Shown: positions 1 through 10,503, numbered from the stretch's first letter. The stretch: DNA of 64,000 nt from Umboniibacter marinipuniceus (GCF_003688415.1 NZ_REFJ01000004.1:124001-188000); one strand, 5' to 3'. Numbers and translations: made by a program. The notes: generated from the sequence alone by a model not told the origin.

Positions 1-521
1 CCCTTTCCAGTAACGCGAATAAGACCTTGGTTGATATTAAGCGACAAGATGGACAAATTTACGAGCTCGGATACCCGCAACCCCGTTGCGTACATCAGTT
101 CGAGCATGGTGCGATCGCGGCATCCTAACGCCGATGTAACATCAGGCTCAGCTAATAGCAGTTCAACCTGTTGCTCACTAATATCCTTGGGAAGGCGCCG
201 TCCAAGCTTAGGTAATTCAATATTTGCACAGGGGTTGTCGGCGCGGTAGTTACTGCTAATTAACCACAAACAAAGATTACGCAAACTCGAAAGCCGCCTC
301 GCTTGCGACTTGGCCGACGCTTCCCCTTTAAAGCCGTTAGCTAACCAATGCTTCACATCATCACTATTGAACTTATCAAGCGAGATATCGGCAAAGCGGA
401 TGAACTGACTGACATCGCGGCGGTAACTCTCACAGGAGAGTTTTGATAGGCCTGCTTCAAACTGCAGATAATGACACCAGCCTTCGAGCCTATCCCGATT
501 AGCTGGGCTCAATTCGGACAT
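1..521 (-). CDS. xerD: Tyrosine recombinase XerD (partial, N-terminal part)
   Basis: Site-specific tyrosine recombinase that, with XerC, resolves chromosome dimers at dif. Translating the minus strand from an ATG at 519-521 gives about 173 residues before the window edge. They cover the core-binding (SAM-like) domain and the start of the catalytic domain. The stretches LPKDISEQQVELLL and YATGLRVSELVNL match XerD better than XerC, and the arginine in GLRVSEL is the first catalytic Arg of the family. The remaining catalytic residues lie outside the window. A GTG directly upstream (522-524) is an alternative start. The gene follows ampE by 28 bp on the same strand, so it may be cotranscribed with ampDE. 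Confidence 0.9.
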   Translation of the reverse strand, partial: MSELSPANRDRLEGWCHYLQFEAGLSKLSCESYRRDVSQFIRFADISLDKFNSDDVKHWLANGFKGEASAKSQARRLSSLRNLCLWLISSNYRADNPCANIELPKLGRRLPKDISEQQVELLLAEPDVTSALGCRDRTMLELMYATGLRVSELVNLSILSLNINQGLIRVTGK

Positions 522-549
522 CACACTAACAACTACCCGCGCAATTCAC

Positions 550-1380
550 TTAAGCACCAGCGATGGCTAACAGACTAAAGGCCGCCAACCACACCAACTC
601 GGCATTTTGCACCAATTGAAAGAGCCGCTCGAAGGGTTTTTCACCTTCATCTTGAGCATCATTATCCACCACCAGTGCCGCCTTAGCGCCATCACAGAGT
701 AGGCGGCTAGTGCGAATATGGAAGTCAGTTAGCGAACGCATTAATACGGGGATAGTGGTACTAAAATTACCGACAAACGCGTAACCCAACAACGCCAACC
801 TAGCGGGAATCCACCCTGCCATATGACGTAACTTAAAGAACCAGCTGTCGTGCGCAGCACCAATAAAGATAAGCCGCCAAGCCATGGCGAACAGTGCGCC
901 TAAACCAAAGAAGCTTTCGCCCAGCCAGTACCAAAATAAGATGGCAAAGAAGTCAATAAAAGCACGACGGGCAAGGGCCTGCCACACCAACTTATAGGCG
1001 CTTTCGCTATCTGTAGGATTATCATAACCAAGATCCTTCGCTGCTTGAGCACCAACCTCCATCATCTCGCCCGCTACCAACTGCTCACGATAATCATCAA
1101 AATGAGCACGAAGGGACTGTTCGCCCAAGATCTGAACCAGAACAAAGAGATCAATCAGGACTAACGCTAAACTGCCCATCAACCCCATGGGCGAAAGCAG
1201 CCAATAGGCTGAAGCAAGCCCACCCAGCGGTAGCGCCAGGTAAATAAACCTACCAACAGCCGTACCCTTATCGCCACTGACATTCCACCAATTACCCAGC
1301 CACACTCGGCGCTGGAGACGATGCCAACCCTCACCCTTGCGATAAAGTAAATACACAACCAAAACTACAAAGAAGCTCAT
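550..1380 (-). CDS. ampE: AmpE, regulatory signalling modulator (inner membrane)
   Basis: Predicted inner-membrane protein of 276 residues of the AmpE family (CobD/CbiB-related fold). In enterobacteria it is encoded with AmpD and linked to beta-lactamase induction, although its biochemical role is unsettled. Several hydrophobic segments are visible (about residues 1-12, 46-62, 66-86, 140-175, 190-215 and the C-terminus). Family hallmarks are the GDKGTAVGRFIYL-type N-terminal region and the RRAFIDFFAILFWY segment. The ATG overlaps the ampD stop in an ATGA arrangement (1377-1380), indicating translational coupling. Length is typical for the family. Confidence 0.9.
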   Translation of the reverse strand: MSFFVVLVVYLLYRKGEGWHRLQRRVWLGNWWNVSGDKGTAVGRFIYLALPLGGLASAYWLLSPMGLMGSLALVLIDLFVLVQILGEQSLRAHFDDYREQLVAGEMMEVGAQAAKDLGYDNPTDSESAYKLVWQALARRAFIDFFAILFWYWLGESFFGLGALFAMAWRLIFIGAAHDSWFFKLRHMAGWIPARLALLGYAFVGNFSTTIPVLMRSLTDFHIRTSRLLCDGAKAALVVDNDAQDEGEKPFERLFQLVQNAELVWLAAFSLLAIAGA

Positions 1381-1919
1381 GCTTTCTCCAATTCTTCCCT
1401 AAATTCTTTCCAGGCAAACTGCGGCCCGGGATCGGTCTTGCGACCTGGTGCGATGTGCTCGTGCCCAACCACTCTCTCCGAAGAAAGCGCTGGGAAGTAA
1501 TCCTGTAACCGCTTTACTAGGTCACGTAACACCTGATACTGCGCGGGTTCGTACCCATCTTTGTCACAGCCTTCCAGCTCAACGCCAATGGAGAAATCAT
1601 TACAGTTAGTGCGCCCATTGAATGACGACAACCCAGCGTGCCAAGCGCGGCTAAAACAATTCACGTACTGAGTAAGCGTACCGTCTCGAGCGATAAAAAA
1701 ATGTGCCGAAACTTCCAAACCTTCGAGGTCAGCAAACGAAGGATGTTCCGTCCCGCGAATTCGATTTAGAAACAGCCTATCTACCCACGGGCCACCATAA
1801 CTACCCTCTGGCAAGCTAATACAATGTACTACCAGCAGGTCTACCTGACAGTCCGGTCGCTCATTAAAATTGGGCGACGTTCTTTTCTCGGCATTGTCTA
1901 ACCAACCGTCCCACTGCAA
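1377..1919 (-). CDS. ampD: AmpD, 1,6-anhydro-N-acetylmuramyl-L-alanine amidase
   Basis: Cytosolic zinc amidase that cleaves the stem peptide from 1,6-anhydro-MurNAc during peptidoglycan recycling. This lowers the muropeptide signal that activates AmpR. The protein has 180 residues. The zinc ligands of the family are visible: His32 (VVHCIS), His153 (GHEHIAPG) and Asp163 (KTDPGP), with the conserved Lys161 between the last two. The reading frame starts at TTG (1917-1919). AAGGAG lies about 8 bp upstream and no ATG is nearby, so TTG appears to be the true start. It is coupled to ampE and divergent from nadC. AmpG, which imports the substrate, is encoded at 38939-40240. Confidence 0.95.
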   Translation of the reverse strand: MQWDGWLDNAEKRTSPNFNERPDCQVDLLVVHCISLPEGSYGGPWVDRLFLNRIRGTEHPSFADLEGLEVSAHFFIARDGTLTQYVNCFSRAWHAGLSSFNGRTNCNDFSIGVELEGCDKDGYEPAQYQVLRDLVKRLQDYFPALSSERVVGHEHIAPGRKTDPGPQFAWKEFREELEKA

Positions 1920-2094
1920 TGGCGGACTCCTTCTAGTTCGCTTAGTAGCAGTATGGGGGGCTATTATCCTGAGTTCAAGAGCGCCTTAACGGGAATTCCA
2001 CCTGAGCAAACCCTCAACTCACTGAGTTTGCCTAGCACTACAAAATTTTCACTGCCAAAATAGCGGCTTGCATTATTACCTCCGCGATTTGCTG

Positions 2095-2103
2095 TGCTAG
2101 AAT
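2095..2103 (+). promoter_or_regulatory. Candidate extended -10 promoter element for nadC
   Basis: TGC followed directly by TAGAAT resembles an extended -10 (TGnTATAAT). It lies about 80 bp before the nadC start, in the 265-bp divergent ampD/nadC region. No convincing -35 is seen at 17 bp spacing. This is a weak call. Confidence 0.3.
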
Positions 2104-2148
2104 TCGCCCAATTGGGAGAAATGCCAGACCAACGGCACACCCCCTTAA

Positions 2149-3030
<882 letters not shown>

Positions 3031-3135
3031 TTTTTTAGGTAAACACCGCTTCTCAAGAAAAACTTGTCACTAATTAAGCACCCTAAAGTAAAGCTAGCTT
3101 TAAATGCTTAAGACTATCTCAAACCTAACATGCAC

Positions 3136-3161
3136 AAAAAGGGGTAGCTCACTGCTACCCC
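3136..3161 (-). terminator. Rho-independent terminator of pilA
   Basis: Read on the minus strand, GGGGTAGC, a 5-nt loop and GCTACCCC form a perfect 8-bp stem followed by five T. It lies about 50 bp beyond the pilA stop. Confidence 0.85.
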
Positions 3162-3211
3162 ATAAAGTATCTCTGTGATCTGATTTCTCGCTTAGAAAAA
3201 AGCCTTATCGC

Positions 3212-3700
3212 TTAGTCACACCCTTTAGGCGCGTGATTATCTGTACCACCATTTGCAGCGACAGGAGTATATTCACACGTCCAAGTACCGTTTAGATCTC
3301 TGTCGAGTTGAATAGTTGCACCTTTAACAGCCGGCGACACACTCGCGGTAGCATCTGCCGAAAAGACGAAACGAATGTAGCAAGCATCTGCCGCACAGCC
3401 GTCCGAATAATCCGAGCTCACAACTCCAGTTGTAAGAGCAACCAGCTGGGGAGCTCCAAGAACGTTATCTGTATCAGTACTTAATGAAACAGAAGCTGGT
3501 AGAGCGATACCAGTAGTTTCTCCACGAAGAATTAACTCTTCGTAAGCCGTTTTAAGGGGGCTAATTGTCGCTAGTCCAGTAGAAGCCTCAGAGCGCGCAA
3601 CATAGTTTTGGTACTGCGGAATCGCTACCGCAGCCAAAATACCGATGATCGCAACAACGATCATCAATTCAATTAAGGTGAAACCCTTTTGGTTTTTCAT
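3212..3700 (-). CDS. pilA: Type IV major pilin PilA
   Basis: Type IVa major pilin of 162 residues, polymerised into the pilus fibre after processing by PilD. The class III leader is six residues (MKNQKG) and cleavage before Phe7 is expected, with Glu5 of the mature protein in [15 protein letters not shown] long N-terminal hydrophobic helix follows. The C-terminal globular part has two cysteine pairs: Cys at CAADAC in the middle, and Cys in WTCEY with the penultimate Cys, which fits the D-region disulfide of pilins. The Shine-Dalgarno GGAG is 7 bp before the ATG. The gene faces pilBCD and has its own sigma-54 promoter and terminator. Confidence 0.95.
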   Translation of the reverse strand: MKNQKGFTLIELMIVVAIIGILAAVAIPQYQNYVARSEASTGLATISPLKTAYEELILRGETTGIALPASVSLSTDTDNVLGAPQLVALTTGVVSSDYSDGCAADACYIRFVFSADATASVSPAVKGATIQLDRDLNGTWTCEYTPVAANGGTDNHAPKGCD

Positions 3701-3762
3701 GATAAATCTCCATTATAAAATTTTATCGCATCACAGCGAAAACTGCTGTTGCCTAGACACAA

Positions 3763-3777
3763 GCATTTACCGTGCCA
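3763..3777 (-). promoter_or_regulatory. Sigma-54 (-24/-12) promoter of pilA
   Basis: The minus strand reads TGGCACGGTAAATGC, close to the RpoN consensus TGGCACG-N4-TTGC. The invariant GG and GC doublets are separated correctly. The -12 C is at 3763, so transcription would start near 3751 and give a leader of about 50 nt. In Pseudomonas and relatives pilA is transcribed by RpoN with the activator PilR; by analogy the same is inferred here. Confidence 0.8.
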
Positions 3778-3894
3778 ACTTTATATGAGTAACCACTTAC
3801 ACCCTTAATTTTTAGCTCAACATAGGGACTAGCCTCTGAGCCGCACGTGTAATCTAAGTTAGATGCTAGATATCCAGCTAACTCCTCCATTAGC

Positions 3895-3955
3895 GAGTGA
3901 CAATTTGCGTCACTCAACTACAACCACACTATACATTTCGCGTCACTCTGGTGAC
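3895..3955. promoter_or_regulatory. Putative enhancer sites upstream of pilA (PilR-like)
   Basis: GAGTGAC (3895-3901) and GTCACTC (3909-3915) form one inverted repeat. GTCACTC (3942-3948) and GTGAC (3951-3955) form another. The two GCGTCACTC copies are 33 bp apart, about three helical turns. The distance of 145-205 bp from the inferred pilA start suits an enhancer-binding protein acting on sigma-54. The link to PilR is inference. Confidence 0.4.
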
Positions 3956-4112
3956 AGCAACTATGCGGATAGGAGCAACTCACCAACTTAAGCTGTACCT
4001 TGTTCTCTCATCATTTTTCCAACACCATCACCTTTTCCGCCTTAATGGAGCTGTTTAGGTGCTATTAATTGGGTTAAGCTAAGTTTAATAATCACAATGA
4101 TGAAAATTTGCT

Positions 4113-5837
4113 ATGGCTTATCTGCAAAACGATGCAAACCTCTTAAAGCGGCTAGCGGAAGAAAAACTGCTGAGCGAAGAACAACTCGAAGAATTACCTC
4201 CCCTGTTAAAGCGGGAGGAAGACAGCACCATTGCTTACCTGGTTAAGAATGAATTGGTGCCAGCAGCAGTGCTTGCTCGTTCGCAGAGTAAAGCCTATGG
4301 CTCGCCGCTGTTCGCGGTAGATGCAATGAACCCCGAAATGATCCCAGAAGAGATACTCAAACCGGAGCTTATCGAGAAGCTTCAGGTTTTACCTCTTTAC
4401 GTACGCGGGTCACGGCTATTTATTGCCTCTAGTGATCCGTCTCGCTTTGACGTCTTCGACGATATTAAGTTCGCCTCAGGCATGAGCATTGACGTTATCA
4501 CCGTTGAACACCCAGCACTTTTAGAAGCAATTAGCGCCTTTCTGAAAGGTTCAGCCGGTGAAACAACTTCAGGCATGGATGACCTGGATGACGAAGAGCT
4601 TGACGACATCGAGACCGTTGAAACCGAGGTTAATGATGACGCTAGCGCGGAGGGGGCCTCCGAGACCCCTATCGTCCGCTTCGTTAACAAGATGCTGTTC
4701 GATGCCATTAAGATGGGATCTTCAGATTTACATTTCGAACCCTATGAAAAGGCCTATCGCGTTCGCTTCCGTACCGATGGCGTATTACACGAAGTAGCTC
4801 GCCCTCCTATTGCTACCGCCGGCAGAATTTCCGCTCGCCTCAAGGTACTGAGCCAGATGGACATCTCGGAGCGGCGCAAACCACAGGACGGGCGAATCAA
4901 ACTCAAGGTTTCCAAAACCAAAGCTATCGATTTCCGGGTGAATACACTACCCACCTTGTGGGGCGAAAAGATTGTTCTTCGTATTTTGGATCCAACCAGC
5001 GCTCAGATGGGTATTGATGCGCTGGGCTATGAGGATGATCAAAAGCAACTCTTCATGGATGCGCTTAGTCGGCCTCAGGGAATGATCTTGGTCACCGGCC
5101 CTACGGGTTCAGGGAAAACCGTATCACTCTATACGGGTCTAAATATTCTCAATACGGAGGAGCGGAATATCTCCACCGCCGAAGATCCGGTTGAGATTAA
5201 CCTTGAGGGGATTAACCAGGTTAACGTGAATGCCAAGGTGGGCCTGACTTTCTCCACCGCGCTACGCTCTTTCCTGCGTCAGGATCCTGATATTGTGATG
5301 GTTGGTGAGATTCGAGATTTAGAGACGGCGGAAATTGCCATTAAGGCAGCGCAAACTGGCCACTTGGTACTCTCCACGCTCCACACTAATTCGGCACCGG
5401 AGACGTTAACTCGCCTAGCCAATATGGGCGTTCCTTCGTTTAATATTGCCACCTCCGTCAACCTCATTATTGCCCAGCGATTAGCAAGGCGGCTCTGTAA
5501 GAATTGTAAGATTCCAGCCGAGGACATTCCTCAGGAGGTTCTTCAGAAAGAGGGCATTTTGGATTGCGGCTTCGCCGTTGAGGACATGGAGCTCTATCAC
5601 CCCAACCCTAAAGGCTGCGGTGGTTGTACCCGCGGCTACAAAGGGCGTGTTGGTATTTACGAAGTAGTTCGCATTACTCCTACTATCTCTCGGATTATCA
5701 TGGAAGAAGGGAATGCAATTCAAATCGCAGATGCCGCCGCCGAAGCCGGCTTCAACAATCTCCGTATTTCAGCCTTACGCAAGGTTTGTATGGGTGTAAC
5801 TAGCCTCGAAGAGGCCAACCGAGTAACCAACGACTAA
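4113..5837 (+). CDS. pilB: Type IV pilus extension ATPase PilB
   Basis: Cytoplasmic hexameric ATPase that powers pilus polymerisation. The 574 residues match the family. An N-terminal MshEN/GspE-II domain occupies about residues 1-150 and is followed by an acidic linker. The ATPase domain has a Walker A GPTGSGKT (about residue 330), Asp-box residues, a Walker B region DIVMVGEIRD and a His box (GHLVLSTLHTN). The tetracysteine zinc site CKNCK plus CGGC of GspE-type ATPases is present near the C-terminus. It is the first gene of pilBCD and is divergent from pilA. Confidence 0.97.
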   Translation: MAYLQNDANLLKRLAEEKLLSEEQLEELPPLLKREEDSTIAYLVKNELVPAAVLARSQSKAYGSPLFAVDAMNPEMIPEEILKPELIEKLQVLPLYVRGSRLFIASSDPSRFDVFDDIKFASGMSIDVITVEHPALLEAISAFLKGSAGETTSGMDDLDDEELDDIETVETEVNDDASAEGASETPIVRFVNKMLFDAIKMGSSDLHFEPYEKAYRVRFRTDGVLHEVARPPIATAGRISARLKVLSQMDISERRKPQDGRIKLKVSKTKAIDFRVNTLPTLWGEKIVLRILDPTSAQMGIDALGYEDDQKQLFMDALSRPQGMILVTGPTGSGKTVSLYTGLNILNTEERNISTAEDPVEINLEGINQVNVNAKVGLTFSTALRSFLRQDPDIVMVGEIRDLETAEIAIKAAQTGHLVLSTLHTNSAPETLTRLANMGVPSFNIATSVNLIIAQRLARRLCKNCKIPAEDIPQEVLQKEGILDCGFAVEDMELYHPNPKGCGGCTRGYKGRVGIYEVVRITPTISRIIMEEGNAIQIADAAAEAGFNNLRISALRKVCMGVTSLEEANRVTND

Positions 5838-5842
5838 TTATT

Positions 5843-7057
5843 ATGGCTACAGTAACTAAAGAAAAAGTATTCGAATACTCTGGATCTGACCGCCGTGGCA
5901 ATAGCACCAAGGGTGAGATTCGCGCTGTAAGCTCAGCGGCCGCCAAGGCACTTTTGAACAAGCAAGGCATCATCGCCAAGAAGGTTCGTCCGAAGGCACA
6001 GCCGTTATTCGGGGCCTCAAAGAAGGTTACCCCACAAGACATCGCCCTTTTCACCCGTCAACTCTCTACCATGATGAAGGCGGGTGTTCCTCTGATTCAG
6101 TCCTTTGAGATTGTCGCCGAGGGCTCGGACAGTGCAGGCGTAAAGGAATTAATGACGGATGTCAGAGATACCGTGGCAGGCGGTGAGAGTTTTGCCAACG
6201 CCATCCGCAAACATCCAAAGTATTTTGATGACCTGTTTTGCGAACTTATTGCTGCCGGTGAACAATCGGGTGCACTTGAGACCATGTTGGATCGCGTTGC
6301 TACCTACAAAGAAAAGTCAGAGTCACTCAAGAAGAAAATCAAAAAAGCTATGACCTACCCCATTGCCGTCTTGGTGATTGCGGCCATTGTAACCGTAGTG
6401 TTGTTGGTAAAGGTTGTCCCACAGTTTGCCACCACCTTTGCCGGGTTTGGCGCCGAACTTCCCGCCTTCACGCTGTTTGTTTTGGGCCTCTCTGAAACCA
6501 TGCAGGCCAATTGGTGGAAAATGTTAATAGGAATTGGGGTTATCGGCATTGCCTTTAAAGAAGCGAAGAGTCGCTCCAAGGCGTTCGCTGACGGCGTGGA
6601 CAAGTTTGTTCTAAAGATTCCGGTGCTAGGCGCCATTCAAGAGCAGTCTGCTATCGCCCGCTTTGCTCGTACGCTATCCACCACGTTTGCTGCCGGTGTT
6701 CCGCTTGTTGATGCGCTAGACTCCGTAGCCGGCGCAGCGGGTAACGCCGTATTCCGTGATGCATCCAAGCAGGTTAAAGAAGACGTAACCTCTGGTATTG
6801 CGCTCAATGTTGCCATGCGCCAAACCGATACTTTTCCAAGCCTTGCCATTCAGATGACCGCCATTGGTGAAGAATCCGGCGCCCTAGATGAAATGCTAGA
6901 CAAAGTCGCTACCTTTTATGAAGAGGCGGTGGACAACCTTGTTGACCAGCTTACGGCATTAATGGAGCCATTCATCATGGCTGTACTTGGTGTACTTGTT
7001 GGTGGTCTTTTGATTGCTATGTACCTACCCATCTTCTCCATGGGGAACGCGATGTAA
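5843..7057 (+). CDS. pilC: Type IV pilus inner-membrane platform protein PilC
   Basis: Polytopic inner-membrane protein of 404 residues of the GspF/PilC family. It links the PilB motor to the pilin assembly platform. Two homologous T2SSF domains are visible, about residues 70-195 and 275-395. Each carries the FxRxLSTxxxAGVPL pattern (FTRQLSTMMKAGVPL and FARTLSTTFAAGVPL) and a GEESGAL- or GEQSGAL-type motif. Transmembrane segments lie after each domain. It starts 5 bp after the pilB stop, and its own stop overlaps the pilD start. Confidence 0.97.
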   Translation: MATVTKEKVFEYSGSDRRGNSTKGEIRAVSSAAAKALLNKQGIIAKKVRPKAQPLFGASKKVTPQDIALFTRQLSTMMKAGVPLIQSFEIVAEGSDSAGVKELMTDVRDTVAGGESFANAIRKHPKYFDDLFCELIAAGEQSGALETMLDRVATYKEKSESLKKKIKKAMTYPIAVLVIAAIVTVVLLVKVVPQFATTFAGFGAELPAFTLFVLGLSETMQANWWKMLIGIGVIGIAFKEAKSRSKAFADGVDKFVLKIPVLGAIQEQSAIARFARTLSTTFAAGVPLVDALDSVAGAAGNAVFRDASKQVKEDVTSGIALNVAMRQTDTFPSLAIQMTAIGEESGALDEMLDKVATFYEEAVDNLVDQLTALMEPFIMAVLGVLVGGLLIAMYLPIFSMGNAM

Positions 7058-7908
7058 TGCTAGCGCTATTCCAACAACACCCCGGTTATTTTATTGCCGT
7101 CGCCACTCTATTAGGCCTAGTGGTGGGTAGTTTTCTAAATGTTGTCATTCATCGCCTACCTAAGATTCTTCAAGCCCAATGGGCTGCTGAATTTGCTGAC
7201 GATGACGCTAACACCGAGAAGAAATATAATCTCGCGTTTCCCGCTTCGCATTGCCCTAGCTGCAACGCGCCTATCAAACCTTGGCAGAACCTCCCGCTCA
7301 TCAGTTGGTTAATGCTCAAAGGCCGCTGTACTAGCTGTAAGGTGAAAATCCATTGGCGTTACCCAGCGGTGGAGCTAGCTACCGGTCTGCTCACTGGCTT
7401 TGCAGCCTGGTATATGGGTGTTGGCGCACCGGTGATGTATGTATTTCTCGCCATTTGGATTTTAGTCGCACTCATTGCCATTGATATTGACTGCTATCTA
7501 TTGCCGGATTCTCTCACCCTCCCGCTACTCTGGGCCGGACTTATTGCTAACAGCATGGGTTGGTTCACAGATTTAGACTCTGCGCTTTGGGGTGCTGTTG
7601 CCGGCTATATGTCCCTTTGGCTAATCTTTTGGCTATTTAAACTTGCCACCGGTAAAGAGGGAATGGGCTACGGTGACTTTAAACTGCTTGCAGCGCTGGG
7701 CGCGTGGATGGGCTGGCAGGCGCTGCCAATGATTATTCTTATCAGCTCCTTTGTTGGTGCGGCACTCGGAATTTTGGCAATAGTTATTTCGGGCCGAGAC
7801 AAAGCTAAGCCTATCCCCTTCGGCCCCTACTTGGCCATTGCTGGGCTACTGGTGTTTTTCTTTGAAGACTTTATCCGCCAAGCCATTCCGTTATTCGCAG
7901 GCCTCTAA
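7057..7908 (+). CDS. pilD: Prepilin peptidase / N-methyltransferase PilD
   Basis: Inner-membrane aspartyl protease that removes the leader of type IV prepilins and methylates the new N-terminal Phe. The 283 residues are of normal length. Evidence is the tetracysteine cytoplasmic domain (HCPSCNAPI and GRCTSCKVKIHWRYP), the two catalytic aspartates in IDIDCYLLPD and GYGDFKLL, and about eight hydrophobic segments. The start ATG overlaps the pilC stop (TAATG), indicating coupling. Unlike many relatives, coaE and yacG do not follow; the next gene is yqcC on the opposite strand. Confidence 0.96.
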   Translation: MLALFQQHPGYFIAVATLLGLVVGSFLNVVIHRLPKILQAQWAAEFADDDANTEKKYNLAFPASHCPSCNAPIKPWQNLPLISWLMLKGRCTSCKVKIHWRYPAVELATGLLTGFAAWYMGVGAPVMYVFLAIWILVALIAIDIDCYLLPDSLTLPLLWAGLIANSMGWFTDLDSALWGAVAGYMSLWLIFWLFKLATGKEGMGYGDFKLLAALGAWMGWQALPMIILISSFVGAALGILAIVISGRDKAKPIPFGPYLAIAGLLVFFFEDFIRQAIPLFAGL

Positions 7909-7931
7909 AAGCCCTTAGGACGAGAGGCCAA

Positions 7932-7955
7932 ACCGCCCCGAAGCTTAGGGGCGGT
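7932..7955 (+). terminator. GC-rich hairpin after pilD, possible terminator
   Basis: ACCGCCCC and GGGGCGGT form a perfect 8-bp stem with an 8-nt loop, 24 bp after the pilD stop. No T run follows, so termination efficiency is uncertain. A second nested hairpin (AGCTT/AAGCT around GCCTA/TAGGC) follows at about 7971-8003. Confidence 0.45.
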
Positions 7956-8022
7956 AGCACTTGCTCGGAGAAGCTTGCCTACCTTGAATAGGCTTGGGGA
8001 AGCTCACTGCTAGCAGAACGCA

Positions 8023-8380
<358 letters not shown>

Positions 8381-8382
8381 GA

Positions 8383-10503
8383 TTACACCTCAATGCGCCG
8401 GCGATATGGCGGTAGCGAATTAAGTAATTGGTGACCGTAGCGCTTAGTTACCACACGTTTGTCTAGCAGGACTACCTGCCCGGTATCACGCTCAGTTCGA
8501 ATCAAACGGCCACAGGCCTGTACCAATTTGAGCGATGCATCGGGCACCGATACCTGCATAAAGGAGTTACCTCCCTCCGATTCAATCCATTCTGATAGCT
8601 GCGCCTCAACTGGCGCATCGGGTACCGAGAAGGGCAGCTTTACAATCACAACGCGCTCGCAGTATTCACCGGGCAAGTCTAGTCCCTCGGCGAAGCTGGC
8701 GAGCCCTAACAGGCAACTTCGTTTACCTTCATCAATTCTAGCTTTATGCAACTCCAAAACACGAGAGCGCGAGAACTGCCCCTGATATAAGGTTTCTTCT
8801 AGCTGCTCCGCTGTTAAGGCCTCAACGTATTGCTCCATATGACGTCTTGCGGTAAACAGCACCAGTGTTGCTACGTCGTCATTCACCAAGGCAGGCAAGT
8901 CCGTCTCAATAAGGTGGTCGAAGGCTGAAGCCTGACTGGGGTCAACGGCAATAGGAGGGATCCACAGTTCCGCCACGTTGGCGAAATCAAAGGGGCTTTG
9001 CACTATGGCATAGGTGTCTTCGGCGGCGGTACCTGCACGCATCTTAAAGCGGTCAAAATGACCCAAACTAGATAGCGTTGCCGAGGTTACTACCGCGCCA
9101 AAGCATCTATTCCATAACTTATTCTGTAGGGTTCCCGAGGCTAAAATTGGGCTACAGCTCAACAGCGGGTCACCGTCATTTAACCAGGTAATCCAACGTG
9201 CATGCGGAAGACGACCGGCAATGTCTACGTCGGACCAAGCTTCCCAAAGCGCTAAATTCTCCTCACCCCGAGATACCGCTGCACCCACACCGGCTATGGC
9301 GGCCTCTAGTTGCCCACGCTCATCACCCACGGCTAATTCAATACCGTCTTGCAGTGCGTCCCGGAAACGCCCCAACCAACTATTGAGGCGCTTGTAGGTA
9401 TCCCGGTTACGCTCAGCTTCATTGCGTAGCTGTGTTGGAACCTGGCCCTGAGGGAAGCGATATCTTGGCAGATCATGACGCTCATTAATGGGTATTTCGA
9501 TCAGCGCGTTCATTACTGGTTCGAATTCCTGTTGAACGCGAATAGTATCGGCCACCGCACGTGGCAACTCGCCAACGGCAGCAAGCCCCAGCGATAATTT
9601 CTGAGCAAGGTCTAAGACAGGCGGTAATTGTTTCTCTAGGCTGGCCAGCCATTTGATTGAAGCATTCAGCCGACAGGTAGCCGCGAAATGATCCAACGCC
9701 TTATCAGGTAAATGATGTCCCTCATCAAATACATAGATGCTATCTTCTGGGCGTGAAAGGATGGCCCCACCCCCCAAACGAAGATCCGCAAGAACTAAAT
9801 CATGATTGGCAACAATCACATCGGCAGACTCAAGACTTTCTCTGGCCTGATAAAACGGGCACGAATTAAACTGTTCACAGCGACGTCCGGTGCAGCGATT
9901 GTGATCCGTGGTCACACGGCGCCAGTTTTGATCTTCAATGGTGTCCGGCCAGGAATCCCTATCCCCTTCCCAACGCCTCGCATCAAAGGAGGCTTTTAGC
10001 TCCTCAAATAGTTCGCGCTGATCTTTGGTTGGCAAGCCGTCTGCTTCGTCAGGATATAAGCCCAATGAACCCTGAGAGGGGTCCGCATTAGAAAGTTGTT
10101 GTTGAAGCTGAACGGGACACAGGTAACGCCCTCGTCCCTTCGCTAATTCAAAGGAAAACGACAGCCCACTATGACGCAGTACCGCAGGCAAATCCTTATG
10201 CAGAATTTGCTCCTGAAGTGCAACCGTAGCGGTGGAAACAATGAGCTTCTTATCGTGACGTTTTGCCAAGGGGATGGTAGGAATTAAATAGGCGATGGTT
10301 TTACCCGTCCCCGTACCCGCCTCGATAACGGCCAAGCCACCAGAGACGCGCTCACCGGACTCATCGTCAATTTCAACGGCGCCCATCGCTCTAGCGATAT
10401 GAGCAATCATTTCCTTCTGACCTTGACGCGGGCCGAGGTCATTCGCCTTGAGGTAGCGACTGTAGGCCTTCTGAATAGTCGACTTGTCAGAGTCATTCAA
10501 CAT
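8383..10503 (-). CDS. dinG: ATP-dependent DNA helicase DinG (Fe-S, XPD-like)
   Basis: Superfamily 2 5'-to-3' DNA helicase with a 4Fe-4S cluster, acting on R-loops, forks and other structures. The 706 residues fit the family. Motif I is EAGTGTGKT (about residue 62). The Fe-S cysteines are in RGRYLCPVQ and in the CTGRRCEQFNSCPF region. The DEAH-box equivalent is VFDEGHHLPD, and C-terminal motifs include VVTSATLSS and ACGRLIRTERDTG. No LexA-type CTGT-N8-ACAG box was seen upstream, so SOS control as in E. coli is not supported here. yqcC follows by 2 bp. Confidence 0.95.
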   Translation of the reverse strand: MLNDSDKSTIQKAYSRYLKANDLGPRQGQKEMIAHIARAMGAVEIDDESGERVSGGLAVIEAGTGTGKTIAYLIPTIPLAKRHDKKLIVSTATVALQEQILHKDLPAVLRHSGLSFSFELAKGRGRYLCPVQLQQQLSNADPSQGSLGLYPDEADGLPTKDQRELFEELKASFDARRWEGDRDSWPDTIEDQNWRRVTTDHNRCTGRRCEQFNSCPFYQARESLESADVIVANHDLVLADLRLGGGAILSRPEDSIYVFDEGHHLPDKALDHFAATCRLNASIKWLASLEKQLPPVLDLAQKLSLGLAAVGELPRAVADTIRVQQEFEPVMNALIEIPINERHDLPRYRFPQGQVPTQLRNEAERNRDTYKRLNSWLGRFRDALQDGIELAVGDERGQLEAAIAGVGAAVSRGEENLALWEAWSDVDIAGRLPHARWITWLNDGDPLLSCSPILASGTLQNKLWNRCFGAVVTSATLSSLGHFDRFKMRAGTAAEDTYAIVQSPFDFANVAELWIPPIAVDPSQASAFDHLIETDLPALVNDDVATLVLFTARRHMEQYVEALTAEQLEETLYQGQFSRSRVLELHKARIDEGKRSCLLGLASFAEGLDLPGEYCERVVIVKLPFSVPDAPVEAQLSEWIESEGGNSFMQVSVPDASLKLVQACGRLIRTERDTGQVVLLDKRVVTKRYGHQLLNSLPPYRRRIEV

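Larger units (their letters stand above)
3701..4112. other. Divergent pilA/pilB control region (412 bp, no gene)
   Basis: This is the only gene-free stretch above 300 bp in the window. It holds the pilA sigma-54 promoter (3763-3777) and, 145-205 bp upstream of the inferred pilA start point, a cluster of GTCAC/GTGAC half-sites (3895-3955). No ORF of credible coding character and no RNA gene could be recognised. The pilB promoter was not identified. Confidence 0.6.

Noticed and set aside
31-249. Plus-strand ORF of 72 codons
   Set aside because: The minus strand encodes the conserved XerD N-terminus over the same bases; the plus frame has no family features.
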